Positions 26,182 to 34,874 are shown, counted from the stretch's first letter. The stretch is 64,000 nucleotides of DNA from Flammeovirgaceae bacterium (GCA_020635915.1 JACJYU010000001.1:310001-374000); one strand, 5' to 3'. Program-made: numbers and translations. Notes: a model not told the origin generated them from the sequence alone.

Positions 26182-28878
26182 ATGGGCAAGTACAGTTGTT
26201 TTTTCCTGTTGACCGTTCTCCCGCTTGGCCTGATGGCGCAGGACAAGGAATTGAAAAGCCTTGACTCCATGCTTTTGGATGCCGATTACAACGGGGCTAT
26301 CCGCCTCACGGAAGGCGTGAAGGTAGGCCACGACCTGGCCAGCATACAAGTAAACTGCAAACGGGCACAGGCCCTCATCCGCTCAGGCCAACTGGACGAA
26401 GGGCGCCAGCTCCTGGACCGGCTGTCGCGTGCCGTGGACAGCCTTGCCACGGACAAAGATTTGGCCGCTGCCCTTGTCAGTTGTGGCAAAGGCACGCTTT
26501 TCCTTAATGAAGGCAGGAACGACCTGGCCCTGGAGTCGCTGCAATCCTCCATTGATTCCTTTGAGCGGTCGGGCAACGGCAACTCGTTGGAGGCCGCGGA
26601 AGCCATTGCCACGTTGGGCATCGTATACAACGTGACAGGCAAATCGCAACAGGCAGAAGAACAACTGTTAAAAGCACTTTCGTTGAGAAGGGAGGCCCTG
26701 CCAGAAAACCACGAACTGATAGCGGCCACCTACAATGACCTGGGCCTGGTGTACACCACATGGGATGCGGAAAAGGCCCTGGACTATTACGACAAGTCCC
26801 TGGCCATATACCAGCAACTGCACGAAGCCACGCATCCAAAAATTGCCATCGCCAATACCAACCTGGGCGTGGTGTACCGGGAACTTGGGTTCTATGGTGA
26901 CGCCATCAACAGCCTGGAGGCCGCCCTGGACATTTGGGAAAAAACATACCCCCAGGCACACCCTTCAAAAGCCTTTGTGCTCTCCAACCTGGGACAGGTG
27001 TATGTGAAAATGGGCGACACCAACGCAGGCGAAGCCTATTTCGGTCGTGCCCTGAAAATGTACGAAGAAAGCTACGGGAAAAAACATCCCGATATTGCCT
27101 CCACCTTAAACGCCCTGGGCAATATCAAACGCTCACAAAGGAAGTATGACGAAGCGATTGGCTACTACCAAAAAGCGATGCAGGCCAACATCAAAGGCTT
27201 TGACAGCAATGACCCGACCGTCAACCCGGACGGAGGGGATTATTACAATGGCAATGTGCTTTTGTACTCCCTCCTCTTCAAGGCAGGGGCCCTGGAGGCC
27301 AAATATTTTGGGGAAACGTTAAGGTTTTCGGACCTTGAGCTGGCCATGGCCTCCATCAAGAAGTGCGATGCCCTTATCGAAAAGCTGAGGAACCAAATCA
27401 GCAGCGAAAGCGACAAGCTTGCCCTGGGCGTTATCGCCAATGGCGTTTATGCCGATGGCGTGAGGATAGCCCACACCCTGGCGGAAAACGCCTGGAAGAA
27501 AAGGCCCTTCAGGGAATTGGCATTCTACTTTGCGGAAAAAAGCAAATCTGCCGTTTTGCAAGACGCCATTTCGGATGCCAACGCCAAGTCGTTTGCAGGC
27601 ATCCCCGCATTGCTTTTGGAAGAGGAGAAGTACCTTAAGGCCCTGGCCGCCTACTGCAACCAACAGCTTGCGCAAAAGCCCTCCACTGAGGAAGAGCAGT
27701 CATTGCGCGATATCCTGTTCAAGGTAAACCGCGACTATGAAACTTTTGTAAAAAACCTTGAGGAAAAATTCCCTGAATATTATAACCTAAAATTCAACAC
27801 CGCCTCCCCTTCCATTGCCGAAATACAGGAGAGGCTGGATGCCCACACTGCCATACTTAGCTATTTTATTGACGAGGAAAACAACAGGTTGTACACGTTT
27901 GCCATCTCGCACAAGAAGTTCAAAACCCGGGACAGCCAATTGCCCGCGGACTTTGATAAAATGATCACCGGCCTCCGGAACAGTTTGTTCTATAATGAAA
28001 TAAACACGTACGTAAATACGGCCGGTAAGCTGTCAAAGGCACTGCTGCCCCCCCTTCCCGCGGCCATTGACCATCTGATCGTCATTCCCACCGGGCGCAT
28101 GGGCGTTGTCCCTTTTGAGGCCCTGCTCAGCCGTTCGGTAAAAGGCGTGCCGGATTATAATAGCCTTCCTTACCTGGTAAATGATTACAGTATCAGGTAT
28201 GAATTTTCCGCGGGGCTCATTCTGCAAAAGCATGCCGAAGCCAGCCCCTCCACGGCACCCCCGTCCATTTTGCTGTGCGCCCCAGTGGATTTTCCCGATA
28301 ACCGCGGGCTAGGCACGTTGCCGGGCACAGAAGAGGAGGTGATCGATATCTCCAGGCTCTTCAAGGCCCAAAACCTAAAAAGCGAAACCTTCATAAAAAC
28401 CAAAGCCGATGAAGACCTGGTCAAATCGGCATCCATAAAGGGGTATAAATACCTCCACTTTGCCACCCACGGTATTGTGGACGAGCAGCACCCGGAGCTT
28501 TCGCGTATATTCCTGAACCCCGGTAAGAACGAGGACGGCAACTTGTATTCAGGCGAAATTTACAACCTCGAATTGAACGCTGATTTGGTGGCCCTTTCCG
28601 CTTGCGAAACAGGCCTGGGGAAAATATCAAAAGGGGAAGGCGTAATAGGGCTTTCCCGAGCGTTGGTGTATGCGGGCGCCCAAAGCATTATGGTGTCTTT
28701 TTGGAACGTGGCGGATGCTTCCACCTCCCAATTGATGCGCGATTTTTACGCCCGGTTACTGGCCCAGGGAAACAATGATTTTTCAGGTGCCTTGAGGGCG
28801 GCAAAACTGAAAATGGTGCAGGGAAAAACCTATGCCGCCCCATATTTCTGGGCCCCTTTCGTGCTGCTGGGTTTTTGA
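26182..28878 (+). CDS. Exported TPR-CHAT (caspase-fold) protease
   Basis: An 898-residue protein: signal peptide (LTVLPLGLMAQ), then at least seven tetratricopeptide repeats (about 30-340, e.g. ATYNDLGLVYTTWDAEKALD, IANTNLGVVYRELGFYGDAI), a helical linker, and a C-terminal CHAT domain (about 590-898). The caspase-like dyad is intact: His763 in HFATHG and Cys808 in LSACETG. CHAT proteases in other systems cut specific partners after a sensor signal; most studied ones are cytosolic, whereas this one is exported. The gene follows the barrel gene by 1 nt and ends 10 nt before a strong terminator stem. Confidence 0.93.
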   Translation: MGKYSCFFLLTVLPLGLMAQDKELKSLDSMLLDADYNGAIRLTEGVKVGHDLASIQVNCKRAQALIRSGQLDEGRQLLDRLSRAVDSLATDKDLAAALVSCGKGTLFLNEGRNDLALESLQSSIDSFERSGNGNSLEAAEAIATLGIVYNVTGKSQQAEEQLLKALSLRREALPENHELIAATYNDLGLVYTTWDAEKALDYYDKSLAIYQQLHEATHPKIAIANTNLGVVYRELGFYGDAINSLEAALDIWEKTYPQAHPSKAFVLSNLGQVYVKMGDTNAGEAYFGRALKMYEESYGKKHPDIASTLNALGNIKRSQRKYDEAIGYYQKAMQANIKGFDSNDPTVNPDGGDYYNGNVLLYSLLFKAGALEAKYFGETLRFSDLELAMASIKKCDALIEKLRNQISSESDKLALGVIANGVYADGVRIAHTLAENAWKKRPFRELAFYFAEKSKSAVLQDAISDANAKSFAGIPALLLEEEKYLKALAAYCNQQLAQKPSTEEEQSLRDILFKVNRDYETFVKNLEEKFPEYYNLKFNTASPSIAEIQERLDAHTAILSYFIDEENNRLYTFAISHKKFKTRDSQLPADFDKMITGLRNSLFYNEINTYVNTAGKLSKALLPPLPAAIDHLIVIPTGRMGVVPFEALLSRSVKGVPDYNSLPYLVNDYSIRYEFSAGLILQKHAEASPSTAPPSILLCAPVDFPDNRGLGTLPGTEEEVIDISRLFKAQNLKSETFIKTKADEDLVKSASIKGYKYLHFATHGIVDEQHPELSRIFLNPGKNEDGNLYSGEIYNLELNADLVALSACETGLGKISKGEGVIGLSRALVYAGAQSIMVSFWNVADASTSQLMRDFYARLLAQGNNDFSGALRAAKLKMVQGKTYAAPYFWAPFVLLGF

Positions 28879-28888
28879 GGGCCAAAAT

Positions 28889-28925
28889 AAAAAAACCTCG
28901 AAATCAGGCCGATTTCGAGGTTTTT
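28889..28925. terminator. Strong bidirectional intrinsic terminator
   Basis: Perfect 15-bp arms, 28891-28905 and 28911-28925, with the 5-nt loop AGGCC. On the plus strand the stem ends in TTTTT after the TPR-CHAT gene; on the minus strand it ends in a run of seven T. It can end the TPR-CHAT transcript and also any minus-strand RNA from the structured region to the right. Confidence 0.85.
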
Positions 28926-29060
28926 ACACTCATATTCCCTGACCAACCAGTAGTGAGTGGCGATACCACTCCTACTGTGAAGGGTCAGGTTCACACAGTT
29001 TTAACGCTATGGCAAAAAAGCTTATTGACTGTGTATAAGAGAACCCTAAGATAGGGGCTT
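28926..29060. ncRNA. Candidate structured non-coding RNA, strand uncertain
   Basis: No coding frame of note, but three nested or adjacent helices. H1: CCTGACC (28938-28944) pairs with GGTCAGG (28983-28989), enclosing CAGTAG/CTACTG and GAGTGG/CCACTC with the loop CGATA (28948-28977). H2: ACACAGT (28993-28999) with ACTGTGT (29028-29034), closed by GGTTC/GAACC. H3: CCCT/AGGG (29044-29056). If read on the minus strand, the perfect terminator at 28889-28925 would form its 3' end; if read on the plus strand, it could be a leader of pcm. It matches no rRNA, tRNA, tmRNA, RNase P or SRP RNA that I can recall. A 6S-type RNA is possible but not shown. Confidence 0.45.
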
Positions 29061-29135
29061 CGGTTTCAATTTTCCTACAAAAACCCCAAAACTTTGTTTA
29101 ACCTGAAAAATTGGCCTTTTTTGCGACAAATTTAC

Positions 29136-29783
29136 ATGGTGGAAGACAACTACAGGCAAAGGGGGCTCCGCAACAAACTGGTCAAAAAGCTGCGTTTGAA
29201 GGGGATTGGTGATGAACGGTTATTGGCCGCCATCGGCAAGGTGCCCAGGCACGTGTTTTTTGACGATGCCCTACTGGGCCATGCCTATGAGGACAAGGCC
29301 TTCCCCATTGGCGAGGGACAGACGATTTCGCAGCCTTACACGGTGGCCTTCCAGACGGAAAAGCTAAATGTGGCACCTGGGGACAAAGTGCTGGAAATAG
29401 GCACGGGATCGGGCTACCAGGCCTGCATACTCCTGGAATTGGGCGCCAACCTCTATACCATTGAATACAACCGGGCACTTTTTGAGCGCACCAGGGCATT
29501 CTTGCCCCAATTGGGCTATACCCCTCATTTCGTCTTTGGGGATGGGTCCAAGGGCCTGCCCTCAAAAGCGCCATTTGACAAAATAATAGTAACGGCAGGG
29601 GCCCCGGTAGTGCCGTCCGCCCTCACCGAACAACTGGCAGAAGGGGGCGTGCTGGTGATTCCCGTTGGGGACCGGGAAAGGCAAAAGATGCTGAAAATCA
29701 CGAAACAAGGCGGGCGGTTGCGGGAAGAGGCGTTCGATTACTTTGCCTTTGTGCCCCTTATGGGGGAACAAGGCTGGAAATAG
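29136..29783 (+). CDS. pcm: Protein-L-isoaspartate O-methyltransferase
   Basis: SAM-dependent repair methyltransferase for isoaspartyl residues. A 215-residue Rossmann-fold protein: VPRHVFFDDALLGHAYEDKA, IGEGQTISQPYTVA (substrate loop), VLEIGTGSGYQACIL (SAM-binding motif I), FDKIIVTAGAP and GGVLVIPVGD. I take ATG 29136 since the length then matches the family and a TTG...TTTTTTG pair (29094 and 29117-29123) sits where a promoter is expected; the open frame extends to 29094. Confidence 0.95.
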   Translation: MVEDNYRQRGLRNKLVKKLRLKGIGDERLLAAIGKVPRHVFFDDALLGHAYEDKAFPIGEGQTISQPYTVAFQTEKLNVAPGDKVLEIGTGSGYQACILLELGANLYTIEYNRALFERTRAFLPQLGYTPHFVFGDGSKGLPSKAPFDKIIVTAGAPVVPSALTEQLAEGGVLVIPVGDRERQKMLKITKQGGRLREEAFDYFAFVPLMGEQGWK

Positions 29784-29856
29784 CCTCCACATAAAATGTG
29801 GAAGTGGTTTTTTAATGATTTTTACGAACTTATTTTTAAAACCTATACCTATTAAA

Positions 29857-30381
29857 ATGGCCCAGAAAAAAAAGTACCCCAGGGAATCATTGGTAAGCAT
29901 GACCGAACTGGTACTTCCCAACGACACCAATACCTTGTCCAACCTTATGGGCGGGCGGCTCATGCACTGGATGGACATCGTGTCGGCCATTGCGGCCCAA
30001 AAACATTCCAACCGGGTTGTGGTCACCGCCTCGGTGGACAACATCTCGTTCAGGTCGCCCATCCAACTGGGCAATGTGGTCACCTTAAAAGCGAAGGTCA
30101 CCCGCGCCTTCAACACCTCCATGGAGGTAAAGATAGATGTGGAGGCACAAGACATTCCTTCCAACAAAAAAATTGACAGCAACATGGCGTACTTCACGTT
30201 TGTGGCCTTGGACAAGGACGGACGGCCTACCCAGGTGCCCGAGGTGGAACCCGAAACCGAAGACGAGAAAATTCAATTTGATGGCGCCTTGCGGAGAAGG
30301 CAACTCCGCCTTATCCTTGCCCAGCGCATGAACCCAAAGGATGCCAACGAATTGAAGTCCATTTTCGATATCCAAAGCTGA
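29857..30381 (+). CDS. Acyl-CoA thioesterase, hotdog fold
   Basis: A 174-residue single hotdog-domain thioesterase. The conserved block is LVLPNDTNTLSNLMGGRLMH followed by WMD, containing the Asn/Gly catalytic loop; VTASVDNISFRSPIQLG and NSNMAYFTFVALD-type strands follow. ATG 29857 is the start that matches the family; the open frame upstream overlaps pcm. It hydrolyses acyl-CoA to CoA and free acid; chain length cannot be told. Probably heads a two-gene unit with the small gene at 30391. Confidence 0.92.
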   Translation: MAQKKKYPRESLVSMTELVLPNDTNTLSNLMGGRLMHWMDIVSAIAAQKHSNRVVVTASVDNISFRSPIQLGNVVTLKAKVTRAFNTSMEVKIDVEAQDIPSNKKIDSNMAYFTFVALDKDGRPTQVPEVEPETEDEKIQFDGALRRRQLRLILAQRMNPKDANELKSIFDIQS

Positions 30382-30390
30382 CCACAACCT

Positions 30391-30765
30391 ATGACTGCCG
30401 AAGAAGCCACCTTCACGGAGGATATTTATTCCATCCCCCCGCCCACAACGATCGCCATAGGCAAAAGTTGGAAAGAGGTGGGGGAAGACGAGGTTGAACT
30501 CTTGTCTAAAATCCTGCATTCCGTGAGGCTGGGCCTTGACGGGGCCCGGATAGTGGAAATGAAATCGTTGGACCTGTCGGCCTGGAAGGAAAAACCAGCC
30601 TTGCTTGTTGGGTTTGGGGTGCCTGCCCCCGGGGTGCCTACTTACGAAGTGGTGGACACCCCCCACACCAAATTGGTGCTGGCCGATGGCCTTTCGACCT
30701 TGCTCCATGACGACCCCCTGAAAAAAAAGCTTTGGATTAGCCTAAAACAGTTGTTTTCATTGTAG
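30391..30765 (+). CDS. Conserved hypothetical protein, 124 aa
   Basis: Not recognised. A cytosolic-looking, acidic 124-residue protein without signal peptide or membrane span. It has an alternating alpha/beta pattern: TTIAIGKSWKEVGEDEVELL, KILHSVRLGLDGARIVEMKS, LDLSAWKEKPALLVGFGVP, LVLADGLSTLLHDDPLKKKLW. No catalytic motif is evident. Codon use matches its neighbours and it lies 9 nt after the thioesterase gene, so I consider it real. Confidence 0.75.
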   Translation: MTAEEATFTEDIYSIPPPTTIAIGKSWKEVGEDEVELLSKILHSVRLGLDGARIVEMKSLDLSAWKEKPALLVGFGVPAPGVPTYEVVDTPHTKLVLADGLSTLLHDDPLKKKLWISLKQLFSL

Positions 30766-30808
30766 CGGCCAGGGCGCAAACAATATTTTAATTTTTTGAT
30801 GCTTATCC

Positions 30809-30816
30809 TATCTTTG
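30809..30816 (+). promoter_or_regulatory. Putative -7 promoter box of hppA
   Basis: TATCTTTG matches TAnnTTTG exactly. It is 67 nt before ATG 30884, leaving a leader of about 60 nt that includes the stem-loop at 30838-30856. A -33 TTG at the usual spacing is absent. Confidence 0.45.
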
Positions 30817-30837
30817 CGGAGTTTTTAAAATAGCCCT

Positions 30838-30856
30838 GCCCGTTTGGAAAACGGGC
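30838..30856 (+). promoter_or_regulatory. Stem-loop in the hppA leader
   Basis: GCCCGTTT (30838-30845), loop GGA, AAACGGGC (30849-30856): an 8-bp perfect stem 27 nt upstream of the hppA start. It is not followed by a T-run, so it is not a plain terminator of the preceding gene. It may affect stability or translation of hppA mRNA. Confidence 0.45.
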
Positions 30857-30883
30857 ATTTGATTGTTAATAAACCTAACCTGT

Positions 30884-33181
30884 ATGCAGACTGTATTGTA
30901 TGTTATGCCCCTTCTAGGCTTGCTGGGGTTGTTGTATGTGATTTGGAAAAGTGCCTGGGTATCCAAACAGGATGCCGGTACCGATAAAATGAAAAAAATT
31001 GCAGGCCATATTGCCGAGGGGGCAATGGCCTTTTTGAAAGCAGAATACAAAGTACTTTCGGTTTTTGTGCTATGCGTGGCCGTGCTCCTGGCCTTTACGG
31101 CCAGCAGCGAAAACTCCTCGCCCCTGGTAGGGATTTCTTTTGTACTGGGTGCGTTCAGCTCCGCCCTGGCAGGGTTTATTGGAATGCGCGTGGCCACCAA
31201 GGCCAACGTGCGCACCACACAGGCTGCCCGCACCAGCCTTGGACGGGCCCTGGAAGTGGCCTTTACCGGTGGGTCCGTGATGGGCATGGGCGTAGTGGGG
31301 ATAGGAGTGCTCGGGCTAAGCGTCCTCTTCATTATCTATGCCTCCATTTATGGGGTAGACACCCAGGCCAACCTCGTGCAGGTAATCACCGTATTGACCG
31401 GGTTCTCTTTTGGCGCCTCTTCGATTGCCTTGTTCGCCCGTGTGGGAGGTGGGATTTACACCAAGGCTGCGGACGTGGGCGCTGACCTGGTGGGCAAAGT
31501 GGAAGCAGGCATTCCCGAAGACCATCCCCTGAACCCCGCCACCATTGCGGACAACGTAGGCGACAACGTAGGTGACGTGGCCGGCATGGGGGCCGATTTG
31601 TTCGAATCTTATGTAGGCTCGATTATTGGGACGATGGTATTGGGCGCGGCATTTATGGTGCCCGGGTTTTCCGATAATTTTGGAGGGCTTTCTGCCGTTT
31701 TGTTGCCCCTGGCCCTGGCCGGCACAGGCATTGTCATGTCTTTTATCGGCACCTTTTTTGTAAAAGTGAAAGAAGGAGGTGACCCGCAAAAAGCATTGAA
31801 TACGGGCGAGATCATTTCTTCCGTGGTCATGATCATCGCTTCCTGGTTTATTATCAAAGGGTTGCTGCCCGCGGACGGATGGTGGTTCAAAGACCCCCTG
31901 TATGCCTGGGCAGATCCCGAAAAAGGAAACTTCTATAGCGCCACCGGCATTTTTATTGCCACGGTTATCGGATTGGTGGCCGGTTTGTTGATCGGATTGG
32001 TAACGGAGTACTATACCGGAATGGGCAAAAAGCCGGTGCTTTCAATAGTCCGTCAGTCTTCTACCGGTGCCGCCACCAATATCATTGCAGGCCTGGGCGT
32101 GGGGATGATGTCCACCGCCATTCCCATCTTGATCCTGGCCCTGGCCATCATTGGCGCCTTTCATTTTGGTGGGTTGTATGGCATTGCCATCGCGGCAGTG
32201 GGCATGCTTTCCAACCTGGGCATACAGCTGGCAGTGGATGCCTACGGCCCCATCTCCGACAATGCTGGGGGCATCGCAGAGATGTCCGAGCTGCCTTCCG
32301 AGGTACGCCAAAGGACGGACAAGCTGGATGCCGTGGGCAATACTACGGCCGCCATTGGCAAGGGCTTTGCCATAGGCTCGGCAGCGCTCACTGCCCTTGC
32401 CTTGTTTGGCGCGTTTATGACCACAGCGCATTTGAGCTCCATTGACGTGTCAAAGGCACACGTAATGGCCGGGCTGTTTATCGGGGGCATGCTCCCGTTT
32501 GTGTTCTCCGCACTTTCTATGGGCGCGGTAGGCCGTGCGGCCATGGCCATGATCGAAGAAGTGAGGAGGCAATTTGCCAATATCCCTCAACTGAAGGCAG
32601 CCCTTGACGTAATGAGGAAAAATGGGGACAAGGAGATGAAGGATTGGTCGGCCGAAGACCAGCACACGTTTCACGATGCGGATGGCAAGGCCGAATATGG
32701 AAAGTGCGTGGAAATTTCAACCAAGGCCGCCATTAGGGAAATGGTGTTGCCCGGCCTGATGGCCGTGGTCGTTCCCGTAGTGATCGCATTTATGCCAGGG
32801 TTCGGGGTAGAGGCCCTGGGTGGCATGTTGGCCGGTGTCACCGTGTGTGGCGTGCTTATGGCCATTTTCCAGGCCAACGCGGGCGGTGCCTGGGACAATG
32901 CCAAAAAGAGCTTTGAAGAGGGCGTGGACATCAACGGGGAAATGTTCTACAAAAAATCCGAACCCCATAAGGCAGCCGTGGTGGGCGATACGGTTGGCGA
33001 CCCATTCAAGGATACCTCAGGGCCGTCATTGAACATCCTATTGAAACTCATGTCGGTAGTGGCATTGGTGATCGCCCCCCTGCTGGCAAAATCCGATGAA
33101 ACCGCGGTGTCCAAGGCCGCCCCGCAAACCAAGACCGAGGTGGTGGCGGAAAGCGCCCCGGCCATTCAGGACGCGGAGTAA
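30884..33181 (+). CDS. hppA: K+-dependent ion-translocating membrane pyrophosphatase
   Basis: Hydrolyses cytosolic pyrophosphate and pumps Na+ and/or H+ out. A 765-residue protein with about 16 spans. The catalytic loop is GGGIYTKAADVGADLVGKVE followed by NPATIADNVGDNVGDVAGMG. The segment GNTTAAIGKGFAIGSAAL carries Ala where K+-independent enzymes have Lys, so K+ dependence is expected from family rules. Na+ versus H+ specificity is not certain from this reading. A C-terminal extension of about 25 residues, rich in Ala/Glu/Lys, follows the last span. ATG 30884 begins at the first span. Confidence 0.96.
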   Translation: MQTVLYVMPLLGLLGLLYVIWKSAWVSKQDAGTDKMKKIAGHIAEGAMAFLKAEYKVLSVFVLCVAVLLAFTASSENSSPLVGISFVLGAFSSALAGFIGMRVATKANVRTTQAARTSLGRALEVAFTGGSVMGMGVVGIGVLGLSVLFIIYASIYGVDTQANLVQVITVLTGFSFGASSIALFARVGGGIYTKAADVGADLVGKVEAGIPEDHPLNPATIADNVGDNVGDVAGMGADLFESYVGSIIGTMVLGAAFMVPGFSDNFGGLSAVLLPLALAGTGIVMSFIGTFFVKVKEGGDPQKALNTGEIISSVVMIIASWFIIKGLLPADGWWFKDPLYAWADPEKGNFYSATGIFIATVIGLVAGLLIGLVTEYYTGMGKKPVLSIVRQSSTGAATNIIAGLGVGMMSTAIPILILALAIIGAFHFGGLYGIAIAAVGMLSNLGIQLAVDAYGPISDNAGGIAEMSELPSEVRQRTDKLDAVGNTTAAIGKGFAIGSAALTALALFGAFMTTAHLSSIDVSKAHVMAGLFIGGMLPFVFSALSMGAVGRAAMAMIEEVRRQFANIPQLKAALDVMRKNGDKEMKDWSAEDQHTFHDADGKAEYGKCVEISTKAAIREMVLPGLMAVVVPVVIAFMPGFGVEALGGMLAGVTVCGVLMAIFQANAGGAWDNAKKSFEEGVDINGEMFYKKSEPHKAAVVGDTVGDPFKDTSGPSLNILLKLMSVVALVIAPLLAKSDETAVSKAAPQTKTEVVAESAPAIQDAE

Positions 33182-33208
33182 AATTTGCCGCACCTTACCA
33201 GAGGCTGT

Positions 33209-33230
33209 GCCATGCGCATGGCCTTTTTTT
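33209..33230 (+). terminator. Intrinsic terminator of hppA
   Basis: Palindrome GCCATGCGCATGGC (33209-33222) followed by C and seven T (33224-33230), 27 nt after the hppA stop. Confidence 0.75.
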
Positions 33231-33460
33231 ATTTTGTGTCAACCGCCTTGGCGATGCCGGGCACTGGCCGCGGTCCCTATCCCCGGGCGCACGAAGCAAA
33301 AGGGTTACCGTGTGCCCCTTTTGGGTACCCAACAGGGACAACGGTGCCCCTATCCGGGCGGTTTATCTTAATATTAACGATCTTTATCCCTTATAACTTC
33401 CGTTTAACAATATAAAGGTTACCAGTAGTGGCATTCAGGGTATTCAAATCGGGTTCTAAG
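33231..33460. other. Intergenic stretch upstream of the sigma-factor gene
   Basis: About 230 bases. I find no gene. A GC-rich part with several imperfect inverted repeats (e.g. AAAAGGG with CCCCTTTT near 33300-33330) is followed by an AT-rich part from 33362 that probably holds the sigma-factor promoter, but no box matches the -7 consensus well. Confidence 0.4.
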
Positions 33461-34000
33461 ATGGACGAAAAGGAAATCTTTGAGAGGATTCAAAAAGGCG
33501 ATGAAAAGGCCCTTGAGTTCATTTACAAGAAATACTATAGGATGATGACCAAGTTGGTCATCACCAATAGCGGGACGGAAGACGAGGCCAGGGACGTATA
33601 TCAGGATGCCCTTGTGGTATTCTGGCAGAAAGCCCGGTCCGGGAAGCTTGTCCTTACCTCCAAGATCAGCACATACGTTTACAGTATCTGCCAGAACTTG
33701 TGGAGGAAGGAGTTGGAAAGGAAAAAACGGCTTTCCCATGAATCCAGGGATGCTTCGGTGACGATAGACATGGACAGCCCCGAAAGGAACAAAATAATGG
33801 CCCGGTGCCTGAACCAACTGGGGGAAACTTGTAGGAAGGTTTTGATGTATTATTATTTTGACGAGATGTCAATGCAGGAAATTGCCGACAGGCTGGGGTT
33901 CGCCAATACGGACACCGCCAAAACGAAAAAATATAAGTGCAAGCAGAAATTAGATGAATTAGTAAAGTCTCAGTACTCTGAGAAAGACTTTTTAGATTAA
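33461..34000 (+). CDS. ECF-type RNA polymerase sigma factor
   Basis: A 179-residue sigma-70 family protein. Region 2 is visible at EFIYKKYYRMM and ARDVYQDALVVFWQKA; region 4 at CRKVLMYYYFDEMSMQEIADRL, a helix-turn-helix, followed by TDTAKTKKYKCKQKL. I take ATG 33461 over GTG 33428 because sigma-2 homology starts there. The next gene, 4 nt away, encodes a membrane protein with an anti-sigma layout. Target promoters are not identifiable here. Confidence 0.93.
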   Translation: MDEKEIFERIQKGDEKALEFIYKKYYRMMTKLVITNSGTEDEARDVYQDALVVFWQKARSGKLVLTSKISTYVYSICQNLWRKELERKKRLSHESRDASVTIDMDSPERNKIMARCLNQLGETCRKVLMYYYFDEMSMQEIADRLGFANTDTAKTKKYKCKQKLDELVKSQYSEKDFLD

Positions 34001-34004
34001 CACA

Positions 34005-34844
34005 ATGAGCCAATTTGATTTAATAGAAGACTACCTGACCAACCGGTTGGATGAAAACGCCAGGGCCACATTTGAAACGCAAATGAATGCCGATCCGGAA
34101 TTAAGGGCTGAGGTTGGTTTGCAGAAGGGGATAATTGAGGGGGTGAAGTCGGCTCGTGCGGCTGAACTGAAAGCCATGCTCAACAATGTGCCCGTAGGGG
34201 GCGCCACCACTGCCCTTACGGGAAAAATCGTCATTGCCACCATTTCCGCTGGAATTTTGGGCACCCTCCTGTATTTTGGCCTCAGGCCTGCCCCCACAAC
34301 GGGGACACAGCCTGGTATGGAGGAGACTGTGAAAGAGCAACCGGTTGCCCCGGTGGAGGAACCCAAGGAAGAAGTGGCGCCCATTACCGAACCGACCAGG
34401 GAGCAAAAGGCTCCCCAAAAGAAAAAGCCGGGCAAAGACCATCCTTTGGCAACCCAGCCAAAAACGGAAAAAGCCGCCCCTCCCCGCGTGGAGGTACTGG
34501 ACCTTACCGAAGGAATGGACGAAAACCAGGAAAGCATTTCCGCGCCAAAGGTGGCCAACACGCCATCGGTTTCGCCTTCCACCGTGGAAGTGGAATTGGA
34601 CAAAACCAATAAAAACCATTCCTTCCATTATCAATTCAAGGATTCGAAGCTGGTGCTTTACGGCCCGTTCGATTCCAGCCTGTACGAGATCATTGAACTC
34701 AACGGTGGCGTGCACAGCATATTCCTATATTATGACCACAGCTACTACAAGCTTGACGAAAAAGAGCATAACATTGCCCCGCTGATCATGATCCGCGATA
34801 AGGCGTTGTTGGGGAAGTTGGAGGAGTACCGTAACAAGGATTAA
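34005..34844 (+). CDS. Probable anti-sigma factor, single-span membrane protein
   Basis: A 279-residue protein. The N-terminus (1-60, FDLIEDYLTNRLDENARATF, DPELRAEVGLQKGI) resembles the cytosolic part of Bacteroidota anti-sigma factors but lacks the HxxxCxxC zinc motif. One membrane span follows (about 75-92, IVIATISAGILGTLLYFGL). The exported part starts with a Pro/Glu/Lys-rich linker (about 100-160) and ends in a small domain of about 90 residues (HSFHYQFKDSKLVLYGPFD). Coupled to the sigma gene by a 4-nt gap. Role inferred from context and layout. Confidence 0.75.
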   Translation: MSQFDLIEDYLTNRLDENARATFETQMNADPELRAEVGLQKGIIEGVKSARAAELKAMLNNVPVGGATTALTGKIVIATISAGILGTLLYFGLRPAPTTGTQPGMEETVKEQPVAPVEEPKEEVAPITEPTREQKAPQKKKPGKDHPLATQPKTEKAAPPRVEVLDLTEGMDENQESISAPKVANTPSVSPSTVEVELDKTNKNHSFHYQFKDSKLVLYGPFDSSLYEIIELNGGVHSIFLYYDHSYYKLDEKEHNIAPLIMIRDKALLGKLEEYRNKD

Positions 34845-34874
34845 AGGGGCATAGGCAGAAACCCTCAATCTCCT

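Noticed and set aside
28926..29060. tRNA, tmRNA, SRP RNA or RNase P RNA
   Set aside because: No T-loop GGTTCRA with acceptor pairing, no GGAAGGAAGC SRP loop and no RNase P core blocks on either strand.
28889..29135. SAM, TPP or cobalamin riboswitch ahead of pcm
   Set aside because: The aptamer consensus blocks of these classes, which are clear in the metH leader for SAM-I, are absent here.
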